Below are positions 1 through 8,254 of a DNA stretch of 64,000 nt, in pieces; positions within the stretch are counted from its first letter, which is position 1; every line of letters starts with the position of its first letter. Both the position numbers and the translations under genes were made by a program. The stretch lies in assembly GCF_021206925.1 (NCBI RefSeq), contig NZ_JAJPRF010000014.1, positions 27,175 to 91,174 of the forward strand. The letters run 5' to 3'. Below the pieces are notes generated by a model. The model worked only from the letters and a program-made list of their open reading frames with translations. It did no database searches and was not told where the DNA came from. The DNA comes from Rhodoflexus caldus. GTDB taxonomy: Bacteria > Bacteroidota > Bacteroidia > Cytophagales > Thermoflexibacteraceae.

Positions 1-892
1 TGTCTTCCACTTTCAGCAACGACTGCGTAATCTGCCCGAGTTGGGCATCAATAAATTCGATGGTTTTAAGTGCAGACTGGTTTTTCCTTTCTATTTTTTC
101 GGCAATGTATTCTTCCATAAGCAAGTCCAGAAAATCCATGTCGCGGTTAGGATGAGTTGAGTTAATACTCATCTTGATGACATAGGAATTTTTGGGCTCA
201 GGGATGTTGAGGTTGTTTGCATACGAATTAACCAACGATTTGATGCTGTGCAAGCGAAACAGGTACAGTTGTGATAAATCGTTTTCGACTGCGGATTGTT
301 GAGCGCTGATTTTCCGTGAGATAACACAACTGCACTCGTCAGATAATTTGACAGTATCGCCCCAAGTATGTACAGTTGATTGACCAATGGTCTTTTCATC
401 CGTACCAACTTGAAAACCTTGATTTTTGAACGTCAGGTAATAGAGTGCGGAAGGAACGGTTTGGCACAAGGAAACATCCACGACAAATGGCGAGTCCTTA
501 TAGATTTCCTCGTTTCGAACGCTTCCTTTGACGTAGTAGCTTACCCTGAACTCGGGGCGTTGTAAAATTTTTTCCAACAACGGCTTGGAGCGAATAACCG
601 CTATTTCGTCGGAAATATTTCTGTTTTGGCTGGAAAACAAGGAAGTAACATCCTTTTCGTCTCTCTCCTGAAGAATTTCTGTAATAACCCCTTCCTTTTC
701 GCCTTTGGCAATAATGGAAGACGACACTAAATAGGTCGGGGTTGTGTATAGATTAATCGTCCATGCGCAGGCAATACCTATAACAGCGCATATAAGTATA
801 ACCCACTTATTTGCCCATAGCTTGCCAAGAACTTTTTTAAAGTCCACACTTTCAGCGTCCGGAATGGTAAAGTCTGTTTGCAGCTTGTTCAT
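1..892 (-). CDS. Polysaccharide chain-length determinant (Wzz/Wzc N-terminal part), partial
   Basis: Reading the minus strand from the ATG at 890-892 gives an open frame of 297 codons that runs off the window edge, so the C-terminus is missing. The protein begins with a short cytoplasmic stretch, then a membrane segment at about residues 28-48 (WVILICAVIGIACAW), followed by a periplasmic domain. Its last visible part, EFIDAQLGQITQSLLKVE, is the start of the coiled coil typical of Wzz/Wzc proteins. The family sets chain length and drives export of exopolysaccharide in the inner membrane. A cytoplasmic tyrosine-kinase domain may or may not follow outside the window. It lies 11 bp downstream of the Wza-like gene and is surely co-transcribed with it. 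Identification is by motif and layout. Confidence 0.85.
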   Translation of the reverse strand, partial: MNKLQTDFTIPDAESVDFKKVLGKLWANKWVILICAVIGIACAWTINLYTTPTYLVSSSIIAKGEKEGVITEILQERDEKDVTSLFSSQNRNISDEIAVIRSKPLLEKILQRPEFRVSYYVKGSVRNEEIYKDSPFVVDVSLCQTVPSALYYLTFKNQGFQVGTDEKTIGQSTVHTWGDTVKLSDECSCVISRKISAQQSAVENDLSQLYLFRLHSIKSLVNSYANNLNIPEPKNSYVIKMSINSTHPNRDMDFLDLLMEEYIAEKIERKNQSALKTIEFIDAQLGQITQSLLKVED

Positions 893-903
893 AACTCGCT
901 CAT

Positions 904-1686
904 CTAACGGATTGGACGTAAAATGCCTATCAAATTAGTGATGACAAACAGTGAGTTCACTGCCAACAGATACAGGGTAGCATCTTGGCTGGCAACTGAA
1001 CGGCTTTTGAGTTTGCCGATAGGCTGCACGTAGATAATGTCGCCGGGCTCCAAGAAGAAATAAGGAGAGCTCAGCAATTTGTCGTTTGTCAGGTCTAAAT
1101 AGATACTCTGCGCTTTGCCGTTAGACTGGCGAATGAGGCGTACTTTTTCTCGGTTGGCAATGTCGGAAAGCTCGCCGGCAAGAGCAATGGCCTCATAAAT
1201 GGTTATCTGGTCTTTTTCTACCTGTTTTGTGCCCGGTTGCTGCACTTCACCCAAGAGGGTAACGGTAAAACCAAGCGACCGAACCTGTACATACACATCG
1301 TCAAATACTTCGTTGATGCGTTGTTGAATCCGTATGGAGGCCTCTTCGTTTGTAAGCCCTGCCACATGAACAGCGCCTATGTTGGAGAAGGCCACAGTGC
1401 CGGTATCGCTTACAACGTACTTGTCGGACGGCGGTAAAAATTTATCCGTACTAAACTTAGATGATACGTATGTAATAATTTGGATGTTAAGCACATCTTT
1501 TGGGCGAATCTTATACGTGTAGGAAGGAATCGTAAAAGTTTCGGGATTTTGCGTGGCAGGCACATTACCTTGCTTGTTTTGCAGATAGATGAGCTTTTTG
1601 GGGTTGATACATCCCGTAAATGCAAGGATGAGCAATACGCAACAATAAACAACCCCCTTCATTGGAGTGTGTGTCATAGGTGTCAT
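904..1686 (-). CDS. Wza-like polysaccharide export lipoprotein
   Basis: 260 residues. The N-terminus is a lipoprotein signal with lipobox FTGC (Cys26 from this start). A second in-frame ATG at 1662 gives a shorter, more typical signal peptide (MKGVVYCCVLLILAFTGC) and is an equally good start. A Poly_export domain follows (YKIRPKDVLNIQI at about residues 57-69), then an SLBB-type domain (FTVTLLGEVQQPGTKQVE, VRLIRQSNGK, FFLEPGDIIYVQP). A hydrophobic C-terminal helix ends the protein, as in outer-membrane Wza channels. The family forms the outer-membrane pore through which exopolysaccharide leaves the cell, working with the Wzc-type protein encoded immediately downstream. The length is normal for Bacteroidota members. 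Confidence 0.9.
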   Translation of the reverse strand: MTPMTHTPMKGVVYCCVLLILAFTGCINPKKLIYLQNKQGNVPATQNPETFTIPSYTYKIRPKDVLNIQIITYVSSKFSTDKFLPPSDKYVVSDTGTVAFSNIGAVHVAGLTNEEASIRIQQRINEVFDDVYVQVRSLGFTVTLLGEVQQPGTKQVEKDQITIYEAIALAGELSDIANREKVRLIRQSNGKAQSIYLDLTNDKLLSSPYFFLEPGDIIYVQPIGKLKSRSVASQDATLYLLAVNSLFVITNLIGILRPIR

Positions 1687-1715
1687 CTTGATACTTTGTT
1701 TGTGTAGTTTCTCTA

Positions 1716-1746
1716 TAATAAAATAGCAATTTATCGCTATTTATTA
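1716..1746. promoter_or_regulatory. AT-rich inverted repeat upstream of the wza-like gene
   Basis: The arms 1716-1727 (taataaaatagc) and 1736-1746 (gctatttatta) pair with one bulged base around an 8-base loop. The repeat lies 30-60 bases ahead of the first ATG of the export operon. It could be an operator or a 5' UTR hairpin. No T-tract follows on the transcribed strand, so it does not look like a terminator. Confidence 0.35.
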
Positions 1747-1827
1747 CATGGTTCTTCAAATATAATATTGAGTATTACAAAATAGCAAAGAACATTGAAA
1801 AAATTATTTTAAAACGCAGGAAATAAT

Positions 1828-1855
1828 AAAAAAAACCATTTCCTCGCGGAAATGG
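1828..1855 (-). terminator. Intrinsic terminator of the ABC/DUF3299-like operon
   Basis: Stem ccatttcc / ggaaatgg (1836-1843 with 1848-1855) and tetraloop tcgc. On the minus strand it is followed by an uninterrupted T-tract (the A-run at 1828-1835). It sits about 70 bases past the stop codon of the gene at 1924-2412. Confidence 0.8.
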
Positions 1856-1923
1856 CCATGTAATAATTCAGAAAAAAAAATCCTTTTTTAAGGCTATTTA
1901 CCCACTTTTATATCCATCTCTGT

Positions 1924-2412
1924 TTATTGCACATCGGGAACAACCTCGGCATCATCCAGAATGTAGATGAGGTAATCTACGTCGGTGCCGTTCAGGCGAA
2001 GTTTGCCTTTAAAACTTACGGTTTTACGGTTGATGCGCATGGGCGTTTTCATGTACACTTCCATTACCGACTCGGGGCCTCCTGCACCGCCGCAAAAAAA
2101 GCAGCTTTCATAGGGGTAGCGCGAAAGCACCAAGCACTCGTTGCCAACATCTACGGGCAATAAAAACCCTTTGATAATCACTTCTTTGCCTTCTAAGGCC
2201 TGTACGGCATCATCGAACAAAGGGTAATTGAATTTTTGGTTGTACTTCTTGTTGAACCGCTGCTCCCACTTAATTTTTGCCAGTGTTTCCCATGTCAATT
2301 TAACGGGTTGCTGCGATTTTGATGCGGCTGCCTGTGGGGTTTGTGCCTCTGTTACAGAGGCCAAACAGGTCAAAATGGCAGCGATTACCAATTGCTTCAA
2401 CGGTTTCATCAT
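1924..2412 (-). CDS. Secreted DUF3299-like protein linked to an ABC transporter
   Basis: 162 residues with a Sec signal peptide (cleavage near TEAQ, residues 21-24). The mature part contains LEGKEVIIKGFLLPVD, a Cys cluster ESCFFCGGAG, and a C-terminal OB-like stretch (VSFKGKLRLNGTDVDYLIYIL). This pattern resembles DUF3299 proteins, small periplasmic proteins of unknown biochemistry. It is the last gene of a three-gene operon after a LolD-like ATPase and an FtsX-like permease. From memory, the same gene trio occurs in zinc-responsive (Zur-regulated) clusters of proteobacteria such as PA4063-PA4066. A metal-related role is therefore an inference from context, not shown here. The Cys pair (CFFC) could bind metal or be redox active. 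Confidence 0.65.
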   Translation of the reverse strand: MMKPLKQLVIAAILTCLASVTEAQTPQAAASKSQQPVKLTWETLAKIKWEQRFNKKYNQKFNYPLFDDAVQALEGKEVIIKGFLLPVDVGNECLVLSRYPYESCFFCGGAGGPESVMEVYMKTPMRINRKTVSFKGKLRLNGTDVDYLIYILDDAEVVPDVQ

Positions 2413-2446
2413 GTGTTTATGTAATTTTTTTGAATATCTTGTTTTG

Positions 2447-3697
2447 TTACTCTCCTTTTGCCAGCACTGCCGAAATATCGGTTCTGTAAGCGCCTATGGC
2501 AGGTATAAGGGCTGTAAGCGCACCAATGAGTAAGGCTCCGCCCAAAATCAGCCACTCTTCGGTCAGGAAAAGCAGCCCGGTAAACTCTGCTTGCTCGGCT
2601 TCTTCGCCCAAATAGCCGATGCTTTCTGCCATTGCATGTCCTAAAACAATGCCAAACAGGCTGCCTGCCAAGGCTATCAGTAAGCCCTCGGTCATCACCA
2701 AAGTAAAAAGTTTGGTTGGCGAAGCACCCAAGGAGCGTATAACGGCAAGGTCGTAGCGGCGTTCTTTCAAGGCATTATATAAGGCTATGAAAATGCTTAA
2801 CCCTGCAACTATAATGATTAAATAAGAAAAACCTTGTACGACACTCACGCCGACTCCCAAAATGCGAAACAATCGGGCAACTTCCACAGCAGGTGAGGCG
2901 GCCTGCAAGCGGCTTTGCGCATTGATGTAGCGGGGCAACTGGATGGCAGCCATCGGGTTGCGGTATTGAATGAGCATGGCAGTCAGCTCGCGTCCCTCTT
3001 TGCCGGGGGGCAGCCCGTTGAGTGTGTCCGGTCGGTCGGTAACTACCGGCATGTGGGCTGTACTGTCTTCGCTGCTGTGGTCTTCGTGTACCATCCAAAC
3101 GCTGCCGATGGTTGTCAGCACGAGGTTGTCCATTACCGTACCGGAAGGTTTCATGATACCCGTAACAACATACTGATGTCCGGCATGTTCATCGCCTACA
3201 CCTTCGCCCATGCCATGCGCGCCCGCAAAACGGTCTCCTATTTTCAAACCGCTTTCCTGCGCCACTTTACTGCCAATGGTTGCCTCCATATCATTTTTCC
3301 ACCAGCGCCCTTGGGCAATTTCGGCTTTGTAGTGTTCGGGGTAGCGCATATCCGTTCCCACAATGCGAAAGCCCTTGTAGCTGTCGCCCAAAGCCATAGG
3401 GATGCTGTGCTTAACCATCGGGTGGCGAACCAGCGCGCGGGCATCTTCCAACCCGATGTTGCCCGTCGGATAGTCAATGTGGAAAACGGCAGACAAAATC
3501 AGTTGCATGGGGCTGCCCTTAGAACCTACCACAAGGTCAATTCCTTTGGCATTTTTAACCAATTTGTCTTCCAACTGATGGCTTGCCAGCAATAAAAAGA
3601 CAATTACGGCAATACCCAAGGCCAAAATGAGCGTATTGAGCACATTGCTCAGCGGGCGGGCTTTGATATATTGAAAACTGATAAAAAGTAAGTTCAT
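2447..3697 (-). CDS. FtsX/MacB-family ABC transporter permease with His-rich loops
   Basis: 416 residues. One N-terminal transmembrane helix (LILALGIAVIVFLLLASHQL) is followed by a large extracytoplasmic MacB-PCD-like domain (about 45-275) and three C-terminal helices. The last region carries the FtsX signature around YDLAVIRSLGASPTKLFTLVMTEG. The family does not usually form a classical substrate channel; it works as a mechanotransmission permease with a LolD-like ATPase. The extracytoplasmic domain has two histidine-rich patches: AGAHGMGEGVGDEHAGHQ (about residues 158-175) and VHEDHSSEDSTAHM (about 203-216). These would suit metal binding. The gene starts 8 bp after the ATPase stop and ends 34 bp before the DUF3299-like gene. 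Family assignment is firm; the metal role is inferred. Confidence 0.88.
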   Translation of the reverse strand: MNLLFISFQYIKARPLSNVLNTLILALGIAVIVFLLLASHQLEDKLVKNAKGIDLVVGSKGSPMQLILSAVFHIDYPTGNIGLEDARALVRHPMVKHSIPMALGDSYKGFRIVGTDMRYPEHYKAEIAQGRWWKNDMEATIGSKVAQESGLKIGDRFAGAHGMGEGVGDEHAGHQYVVTGIMKPSGTVMDNLVLTTIGSVWMVHEDHSSEDSTAHMPVVTDRPDTLNGLPPGKEGRELTAMLIQYRNPMAAIQLPRYINAQSRLQAASPAVEVARLFRILGVGVSVVQGFSYLIIIVAGLSIFIALYNALKERRYDLAVIRSLGASPTKLFTLVMTEGLLIALAGSLFGIVLGHAMAESIGYLGEEAEQAEFTGLLFLTEEWLILGGALLIGALTALIPAIGAYRTDISAVLAKGE

Positions 3698-3705
3698 AAC
3701 AAGGA

Positions 3706-4332
3706 CTATAAACGGTGATGTTGCGGAATGAGGTCTTTCAGTCTCCCGTCGTGTGTGGCAATTACGAGCGTGGCATTGTATTGGGCAGCCTGCGAAAGCA
3801 ACAGGTTGGCCACGGCACGGCAGTTGTCGTCGTCCAAACTGGCGGTCGGCTCATCGGCCAAAATCACCTTTGGCTGATTCAGCATAGCACGTGCAATAGC
3901 GGCTCGCTGTTGTTCTCCTTGGCTCATCTGATGCGGGAATGCATGCGCGCGATGGCTTAAATTTAACTCTGCCAGTACTCCGGCTATGCGTTTGTTGTCG
4001 GTAGGCAAACCGGCAAAGTATTGTGCAGCAGCCAGATTTTGCGTAACGGTCAGCGAAGGCAACAGGTGCGGTTGCTGAAAAATCAGCCCGATGTGCTGCC
4101 CCCTAAACCGGTCGGCCTCCGATTGGGGCAGTTGAGAAAGGTTTACATTGGCAATGACGATGCTACCCGCAGAAGCTCGGCGCAAGCCGGCAAGCAGGTG
4201 TATCAGTGTTGTTTTGCCGCTGCCCGACCCGCCTATAAGCAGGCTTACCTCACCCTGCGCCAGTTGCCAAGGCGCAAAACGGAGTTTTTTTCCTTCGGAA
4301 AATGTAACGGACAACTCTGTGATATCAATCAT
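3706..4332 (-). CDS. LolD/MacB-type ABC transporter ATP-binding protein
   Basis: 208 residues from the ATG at 4330-4332 (MIDITELSVTF). The frame is open a further 41 codons upstream, but that stretch is basic and unlike the family, so the shorter start is preferred. Walker A is GGSGSGKTT, the Q-loop is IFQQPHLLP, the signature is MSQGEQQRAAIARAM, Walker B is VILADEPTASLD, and the switch histidine lies in ATHDGR. These place it in the small LolD/MacB/FtsE ATPase group, which powers FtsX-type permeases on the cytoplasmic face. It is the first gene of the operon with the permease 8 bp downstream. Confidence 0.92.
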   Translation of the reverse strand: MIDITELSVTFSEGKKLRFAPWQLAQGEVSLLIGGSGSGKTTLIHLLAGLRRASAGSIVIANVNLSQLPQSEADRFRGQHIGLIFQQPHLLPSLTVTQNLAAAQYFAGLPTDNKRIAGVLAELNLSHRAHAFPHQMSQGEQQRAAIARAMLNQPKVILADEPTASLDDDNCRAVANLLLSQAAQYNATLVIATHDGRLKDLIPQHHRL

Positions 4333-4724
4333 GTGCTTAAAATGCCTTACAGGCAAAATTCTGTGTTTATTGCCACAATCCCTCGCCGGAAGGTGTTGCA
4401 GGGCTATTGTTTGACATTTTTTAAGCCTTTTTAAAAAAACACCAACCGACTGCATATTCCCGAAAGAGTATAGTTTAACTTATTTTTTTCAACCAAAACA
4501 AATTTTTTTAATGGCTTTTTACGAAAAAAGGATAAAAATCATCCTATTAATTACATTCATTTTCAAAGTATTTATTGTATTTATCCAATAAAAAAGCCTA
4601 AAATAGCGAAAAAATGTATAATTTTTACCAAAAACATTACGTAAACAAATTATTGTAATAATTTGATATTAAAAGTTCTTTTTGGTTACTTTGGGACATC
4701 ACTAAACTTATTAAGATATTCACT
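4333..4724. other. AT-rich divergent intergenic region
   Basis: This 392-bp gap separates the minus-strand ABC operon from the plus-strand glycan operon, so it must hold both promoters. It is strongly AT-rich, especially from 4480 to 4680. No coding frame or tRNA is visible. The clearest structure is the palindrome at 4646-4665, listed separately. Confidence 0.6.
4646..4665. promoter_or_regulatory. Perfect 9-2-9 palindrome, candidate operator
   Basis: The arms caaattatt and aataatttg are exact reverse complements around gt. The site lies 60-80 bases upstream of the first ATG of the glycan operon and about 310 bases upstream of the ABC ATPase. Its size and AT content suit a dimeric regulator of the Fur/Zur or TetR kind, but no consensus is recognised. 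AT-rich sequence produces some palindromes by chance. Confidence 0.35.
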
Positions 4725-5888
4725 ATGGACACTTCTACTGAACATAACTGGGGCAGAATAGTTTCCATGAATTCGATTTTTTCAACTACCCCTGCCGATA
4801 TCTACAAACTTTCCATTCCTAATCTGTTATATGTTGGCGAAAATGCCATTCATATTTGTACAAAGATGGTGCAGGCGGGGTATGCAGGGCTTACGTTCGA
4901 GTATTGGATGCGTGCGGTCGAGTGGCTGATGCATCGGCTGGAAAGCGGGCAGTTTTTGCCTGATGCCATTATCTGCGACCAAACCATGAGTGTAGATGAG
5001 ATTAAGGCTTTTCAGGAGCATCTGCGCAAAGCAGAAAAATTGCGTGAAATCCCTTTTATCTTACTATCAGATAAGTTAGACAATCAGGCACGCCAAAAAG
5101 CTATTATAGTAGATGCCGATGATGTTTACGACCTAAATCTTGACCCGCAAAAGTTGGATTTGAGGATTCGTTTCCTTAAAAAGTTTAAGTCTATCCAAGC
5201 TAAATCGGATATTATGGAGGAAGAGCCTGCCGAAGAAAACCCTTTGTTGAAAGACCGATTCAAATACTTTTTGAAACGCAGTTTTGACATTGTGGCGGCA
5301 AGCATGGCGCTTTTGCTGTTGTCGCCTTTTTTAGCCGTTATTGCAGCTATTATTAAGTTGCAAGAACCCGGCGCACCGATATTTTACGTTTCCAAACGCG
5401 TGGGAACGGGCTATAAAGTGTTTGATTTTTACAAATTCCGAACCATGCGCGTGGGTGCAGACCAAGAGTTGGAAAAACTCAGCACCCTGAACCAGTACGA
5501 TACCGACAATTCGGGCAAAAAAGCCAAATTCGTTAAAATCAAAAATGACCCGCGCGTTACGCGATTCGGGCAATGGCTGCGCAACACCAGTTTGGATGAG
5601 TTGCCGCAACTTTGGAATATTCTCAAAGGCGATATGTCTATTGTAGGCAACCGCCCGCTGCCGCTCTACGAAGCCAAAACCCTCACACAAGACCGCTGGG
5701 CAATGCGCTTTCATGCGCCTGCCGGGCTGACCGGCCTTTGGCAAGTAAGCAAACGCGGCAAAAGCGACATGTCCGTAGAAGAACGCATCAGCCTCGATAT
5801 CCGCTATGCAACCGACAACTCTTTTATGGAAGACATGAAGCTGATTTTGCGTACGCTGCCTGCTTTGCGGCAAAAAGAAGACGTATAA
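4725..5888 (+). CDS. Polyprenyl-phosphate sugar-1-phosphate transferase with N-terminal pseudo-receiver domain
   Basis: 387 residues; an in-frame ATG at 4767 is an alternative start. Residues 30-155 resemble a response-regulator receiver. The phosphoacceptor-like Asp85 is present (DAIICDQTM), as is a Ser in FILLSD. The N-terminal acidic pair is missing (LLYVGEN), and so is the usual C-terminal Lys (VYDLNLD). Residues about 183-385 are a bacterial sugar transferase (PF02397 type): KRSFDIVAASMALLLLSPF, FYKFRTM, SLDELPQLWNILKGDMSIVG, RPLP, PAGLTGLWQVSKRG. The family moves a sugar-1-phosphate onto undecaprenyl phosphate at the inner membrane, the first step of repeat-unit synthesis. The usual multi-helix PglB/WbaP-type N-terminus is replaced by the receiver-like domain. 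It heads the operon with three glycosyltransferases downstream. Confidence 0.88.
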   Translation: MDTSTEHNWGRIVSMNSIFSTTPADIYKLSIPNLLYVGENAIHICTKMVQAGYAGLTFEYWMRAVEWLMHRLESGQFLPDAIICDQTMSVDEIKAFQEHLRKAEKLREIPFILLSDKLDNQARQKAIIVDADDVYDLNLDPQKLDLRIRFLKKFKSIQAKSDIMEEEPAEENPLLKDRFKYFLKRSFDIVAASMALLLLSPFLAVIAAIIKLQEPGAPIFYVSKRVGTGYKVFDFYKFRTMRVGADQELEKLSTLNQYDTDNSGKKAKFVKIKNDPRVTRFGQWLRNTSLDELPQLWNILKGDMSIVGNRPLPLYEAKTLTQDRWAMRFHAPAGLTGLWQVSKRGKSDMSVEERISLDIRYATDNSFMEDMKLILRTLPALRQKEDV

Positions 5889-5904
5889 CAAACTTCAAGG
5901 ATGT

Positions 5905-6846
5905 ATGGAAACGAACCCTCTGGTATCCATCATTGCCATTAACTACAACCAAACCGAAATGACGCTGGACTTTCTGCGTTCGTTGTCGCATTTGAGCTAT
6001 CCGAACTACGAAGTCATTATTGTAGATAATGCATCGCAGGAAGACCCCACAAGCACCATTCGGGTGCATTTTCCCGAGGTACGGGTTATTCGCGCGGCAG
6101 AAAATCTGGGCTTTGCCGGCGGGCATAACTTAGGCATGAAAGCAGCACGCGGCGATTTCTTCTTCAATGTTAATAACGATACGGAGATTAAACCCGAAAA
6201 TGCGGATTTGATAGAGCAACTATTGGCACCCTTTGCAGAAGACGCAAAAACAGGTGCCGTTTCGCCCAAAATTCGCTATTTCTTTCATCCGAATATTATA
6301 CAATATGCCGGCTACGGGGCTATTCACCCGCTGACGGGCAGAGGATTTGCTATTGGCGACGGCGAAGAGGACAAGGGGCAATACGACAACCCCTCTACCA
6401 CTCGGTTCATGCACGGGGCAGCCATGATGCTCAGCCGCAAGGTTGTTGAAAAAGTAGGAATGATGTATGAACCGTTTTTTCTGTATTATGAAGAAATGGA
6501 TTGGAGTGCGCGTATTCTGAAATCCGGCTATCGGATTTACTATCGGCCTCAAACCGTTATCTACCACAAAGCCTCCATGAGTACGGGCAAAAACAGTCCG
6601 TTGAAAACCTTTTACCTGACGCGCAACCGCCTGCTGTATATGCAGCGCAACACAGGGAAATGGGCTTTTGCCGTTTTTATGCTGTATTTCATTTGTGCAA
6701 CTATACCCGTAACGGTTGTGCGCTACCTGCTGCAACGGCAATCGGAGCATTTACAGGCCTTTTTCAGCGCCATTCGCGATTATGGCATGCAAAACATCAT
6801 ACCCCGAAAAACCATTACGACAAACTTACAGCCTGCTATTCACTAA
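5905..6846 (+). CDS. Family 2 glycosyltransferase (rhamnosyltransferase-like)
   Basis: 313 residues, starting 16 bp after the sugar transferase. A GT-A fold is indicated by VSIIAINYNQTEMTLDFLRS at the N-terminus, EVIIVDNASQED, the acidic motif NNDTEI (about residues 91-96) and the acceptor-site motif YYEEMDWSARI. One hydrophobic segment near the C-terminus (FAVFMLYFICATIPVTVV) probably anchors it to the inner membrane. Proteins of this WbbL/RfbN-like group add rhamnose or a related sugar to the lipid-linked repeat unit. The exact sugar cannot be read from sequence. Confidence 0.88.
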   Translation: METNPLVSIIAINYNQTEMTLDFLRSLSHLSYPNYEVIIVDNASQEDPTSTIRVHFPEVRVIRAAENLGFAGGHNLGMKAARGDFFFNVNNDTEIKPENADLIEQLLAPFAEDAKTGAVSPKIRYFFHPNIIQYAGYGAIHPLTGRGFAIGDGEEDKGQYDNPSTTRFMHGAAMMLSRKVVEKVGMMYEPFFLYYEEMDWSARILKSGYRIYYRPQTVIYHKASMSTGKNSPLKTFYLTRNRLLYMQRNTGKWAFAVFMLYFICATIPVTVVRYLLQRQSEHLQAFFSAIRDYGMQNIIPRKTITTNLQPAIH

Positions 6847-6858
6847 ACTCATAACACT

Positions 6859-8046
6859 ATGCAAACTTCTGCGCTTACATCCGCTACCATTGCTCCGCTT
6901 ACTCACAAAAAAACCGTAAGGGTACTCCACGCCATCCGTCAGGGCAGCATCGGCGGCGGCGAAAGCCATATCATAGACTTGGTAACTCATCTGAATAAAT
7001 CTGATTATGAGTCGGTTATTCTTGCCTTTTCGCCGGGTGCAATGGTGGACAGGCTGCGGAAAATGGGCTACAAAGTCTATGTGATTGAAAGTACAAACGC
7101 TTTTGATTTGTCCACAGGCAGACAGGTGCGCAACCTGCTCAAATCCCAACAGATTGATTTGGTACATGTTCACGGTACGCGGGCGTTCAGCAATCTGCTG
7201 CTGCCTGCACGGCAGTTGGGCATACCTTTGGTCTATACCGTTCACGGCTGGTCGTTTCACTCTGACCAATCATTCCCCGTTTATCATGCACGGCGAATGG
7301 CCGAAGTGTTTTTCTGCAAAGCTGCACAGCAAGTAATTACTGTTTCGGCAGCCAATCACCTGACAGGGCAACAACTTTCAACCGATTTTCACTCGGTTAC
7401 TATTCCCAACGGTGTTGATACAGAACGATTCAACCTCAACAACATAAAAGTTGATTTGCGCCCTTCACTTGGCATTCCGGCAGATGCTTTTGTCATCGGG
7501 TTTGTGGCACGACTGACCAAACAAAAACAGCCGCTGCTGATGTTACATGCTTTTGAAAAGGCCGTACAAAAAAGCGGCGGCATGGAAAGCAAACTGCATC
7601 TGCTCATGGTAGGCGACGGCGAACTGCGCCCCGATGTTGAAAATGTCATCAACCATTCGGAATTGCTGCAAAAAAAGGTCTGCCTGCAAGGTTTCCGCAC
7701 CGACGTACCCGAGCTGCTGGCTGCCTGCAATGCCTACTGCCTGCCTTCGCTTTGGGAAGGGCTGCCCATTGCACTGCTGGAAGCGATGGCTATGCAACTG
7801 CCTTGTGTGGCTACTGCCGTAGACGGCACTTGCAACGTGCTGCAAAATGAACAAAACGGGCTGCTGATAGCACCCGAATCGGTAGATGCACTTGCCAATG
7901 CGCTGCTGTATCTGCTGCACGATGACGCAATGTGCCGAAAATTGGGCAAAGAAGCGCGCCGAACCGTAGAAAAGCGATTCAGTGCGCAGGCAATGGCAGA
8001 CCGCACGGCAGCCGTTTATGAAGAAGTGCTCGCCATGCGTGAGTGA
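6859..8046 (+). CDS. Family 4 glycosyltransferase
   Basis: 395 residues, a GT-B enzyme. The N-terminal domain begins VRVLHAIRQGSIGGGESH, the acceptor-side glycine-rich loop. HVHGTRAFSNLLL and TVHGWSFHSD follow. The C-terminal nucleotide-sugar domain has IGFVARLTKQKQP and the E-x7-E motif EGLPIALLE. It retains the donor sugar configuration when extending the lipid-linked glycan on the cytoplasmic side. Twelve bp separate it from the GT2 upstream, so it belongs to the same operon. A hairpin about 100 bp downstream may end or attenuate the transcript. Confidence 0.88.
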   Translation: MQTSALTSATIAPLTHKKTVRVLHAIRQGSIGGGESHIIDLVTHLNKSDYESVILAFSPGAMVDRLRKMGYKVYVIESTNAFDLSTGRQVRNLLKSQQIDLVHVHGTRAFSNLLLPARQLGIPLVYTVHGWSFHSDQSFPVYHARRMAEVFFCKAAQQVITVSAANHLTGQQLSTDFHSVTIPNGVDTERFNLNNIKVDLRPSLGIPADAFVIGFVARLTKQKQPLLMLHAFEKAVQKSGGMESKLHLLMVGDGELRPDVENVINHSELLQKKVCLQGFRTDVPELLAACNAYCLPSLWEGLPIALLEAMAMQLPCVATAVDGTCNVLQNEQNGLLIAPESVDALANALLYLLHDDAMCRKLGKEARRTVEKRFSAQAMADRTAAVYEEVLAMRE

Positions 8047-8138
8047 TACTTGCTCATAAAAAAATCGGTTTATACAAAAGCGCAAGTAGTTTGCAAAAAA
8101 CACTTTGTGTAAATTATTGAAAAACACGTATTTAACTT

Positions 8139-8172
8139 AAATCTGACAGGTTTTAGAGGCCTGTCAGGTTTG
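8139..8172 (+). terminator. Hairpin after the GT4 gene
   Basis: The arms ctgacagg (8143-8150) and cctgtcag (8160-8167) lie around a 9-base loop. Flanking A and T bases extend the pairing, and the short T-run is interrupted. It lies between two co-directional glycosyltransferase genes, so it is at most a partial terminator. Its core gacagg...cctgtc recurs in the stronger hairpin at 34355-34393. Confidence 0.5.
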
Positions 8173-8254
8173 TGCATACCTTCCGTTTGCTGCGGGAAAA
8201 CTTCGGTAAACAGGGCTTTATTTGTTACTTGCCATTGTCCACAAACCACGACCT

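Noticed and set aside
2915..3595. 226-codon plus-strand frame opposite the FtsX-like permease
   Set aside because: Antisense to a clearly conserved permease; its His/Ala/Val-rich translation is the shadow of that gene.
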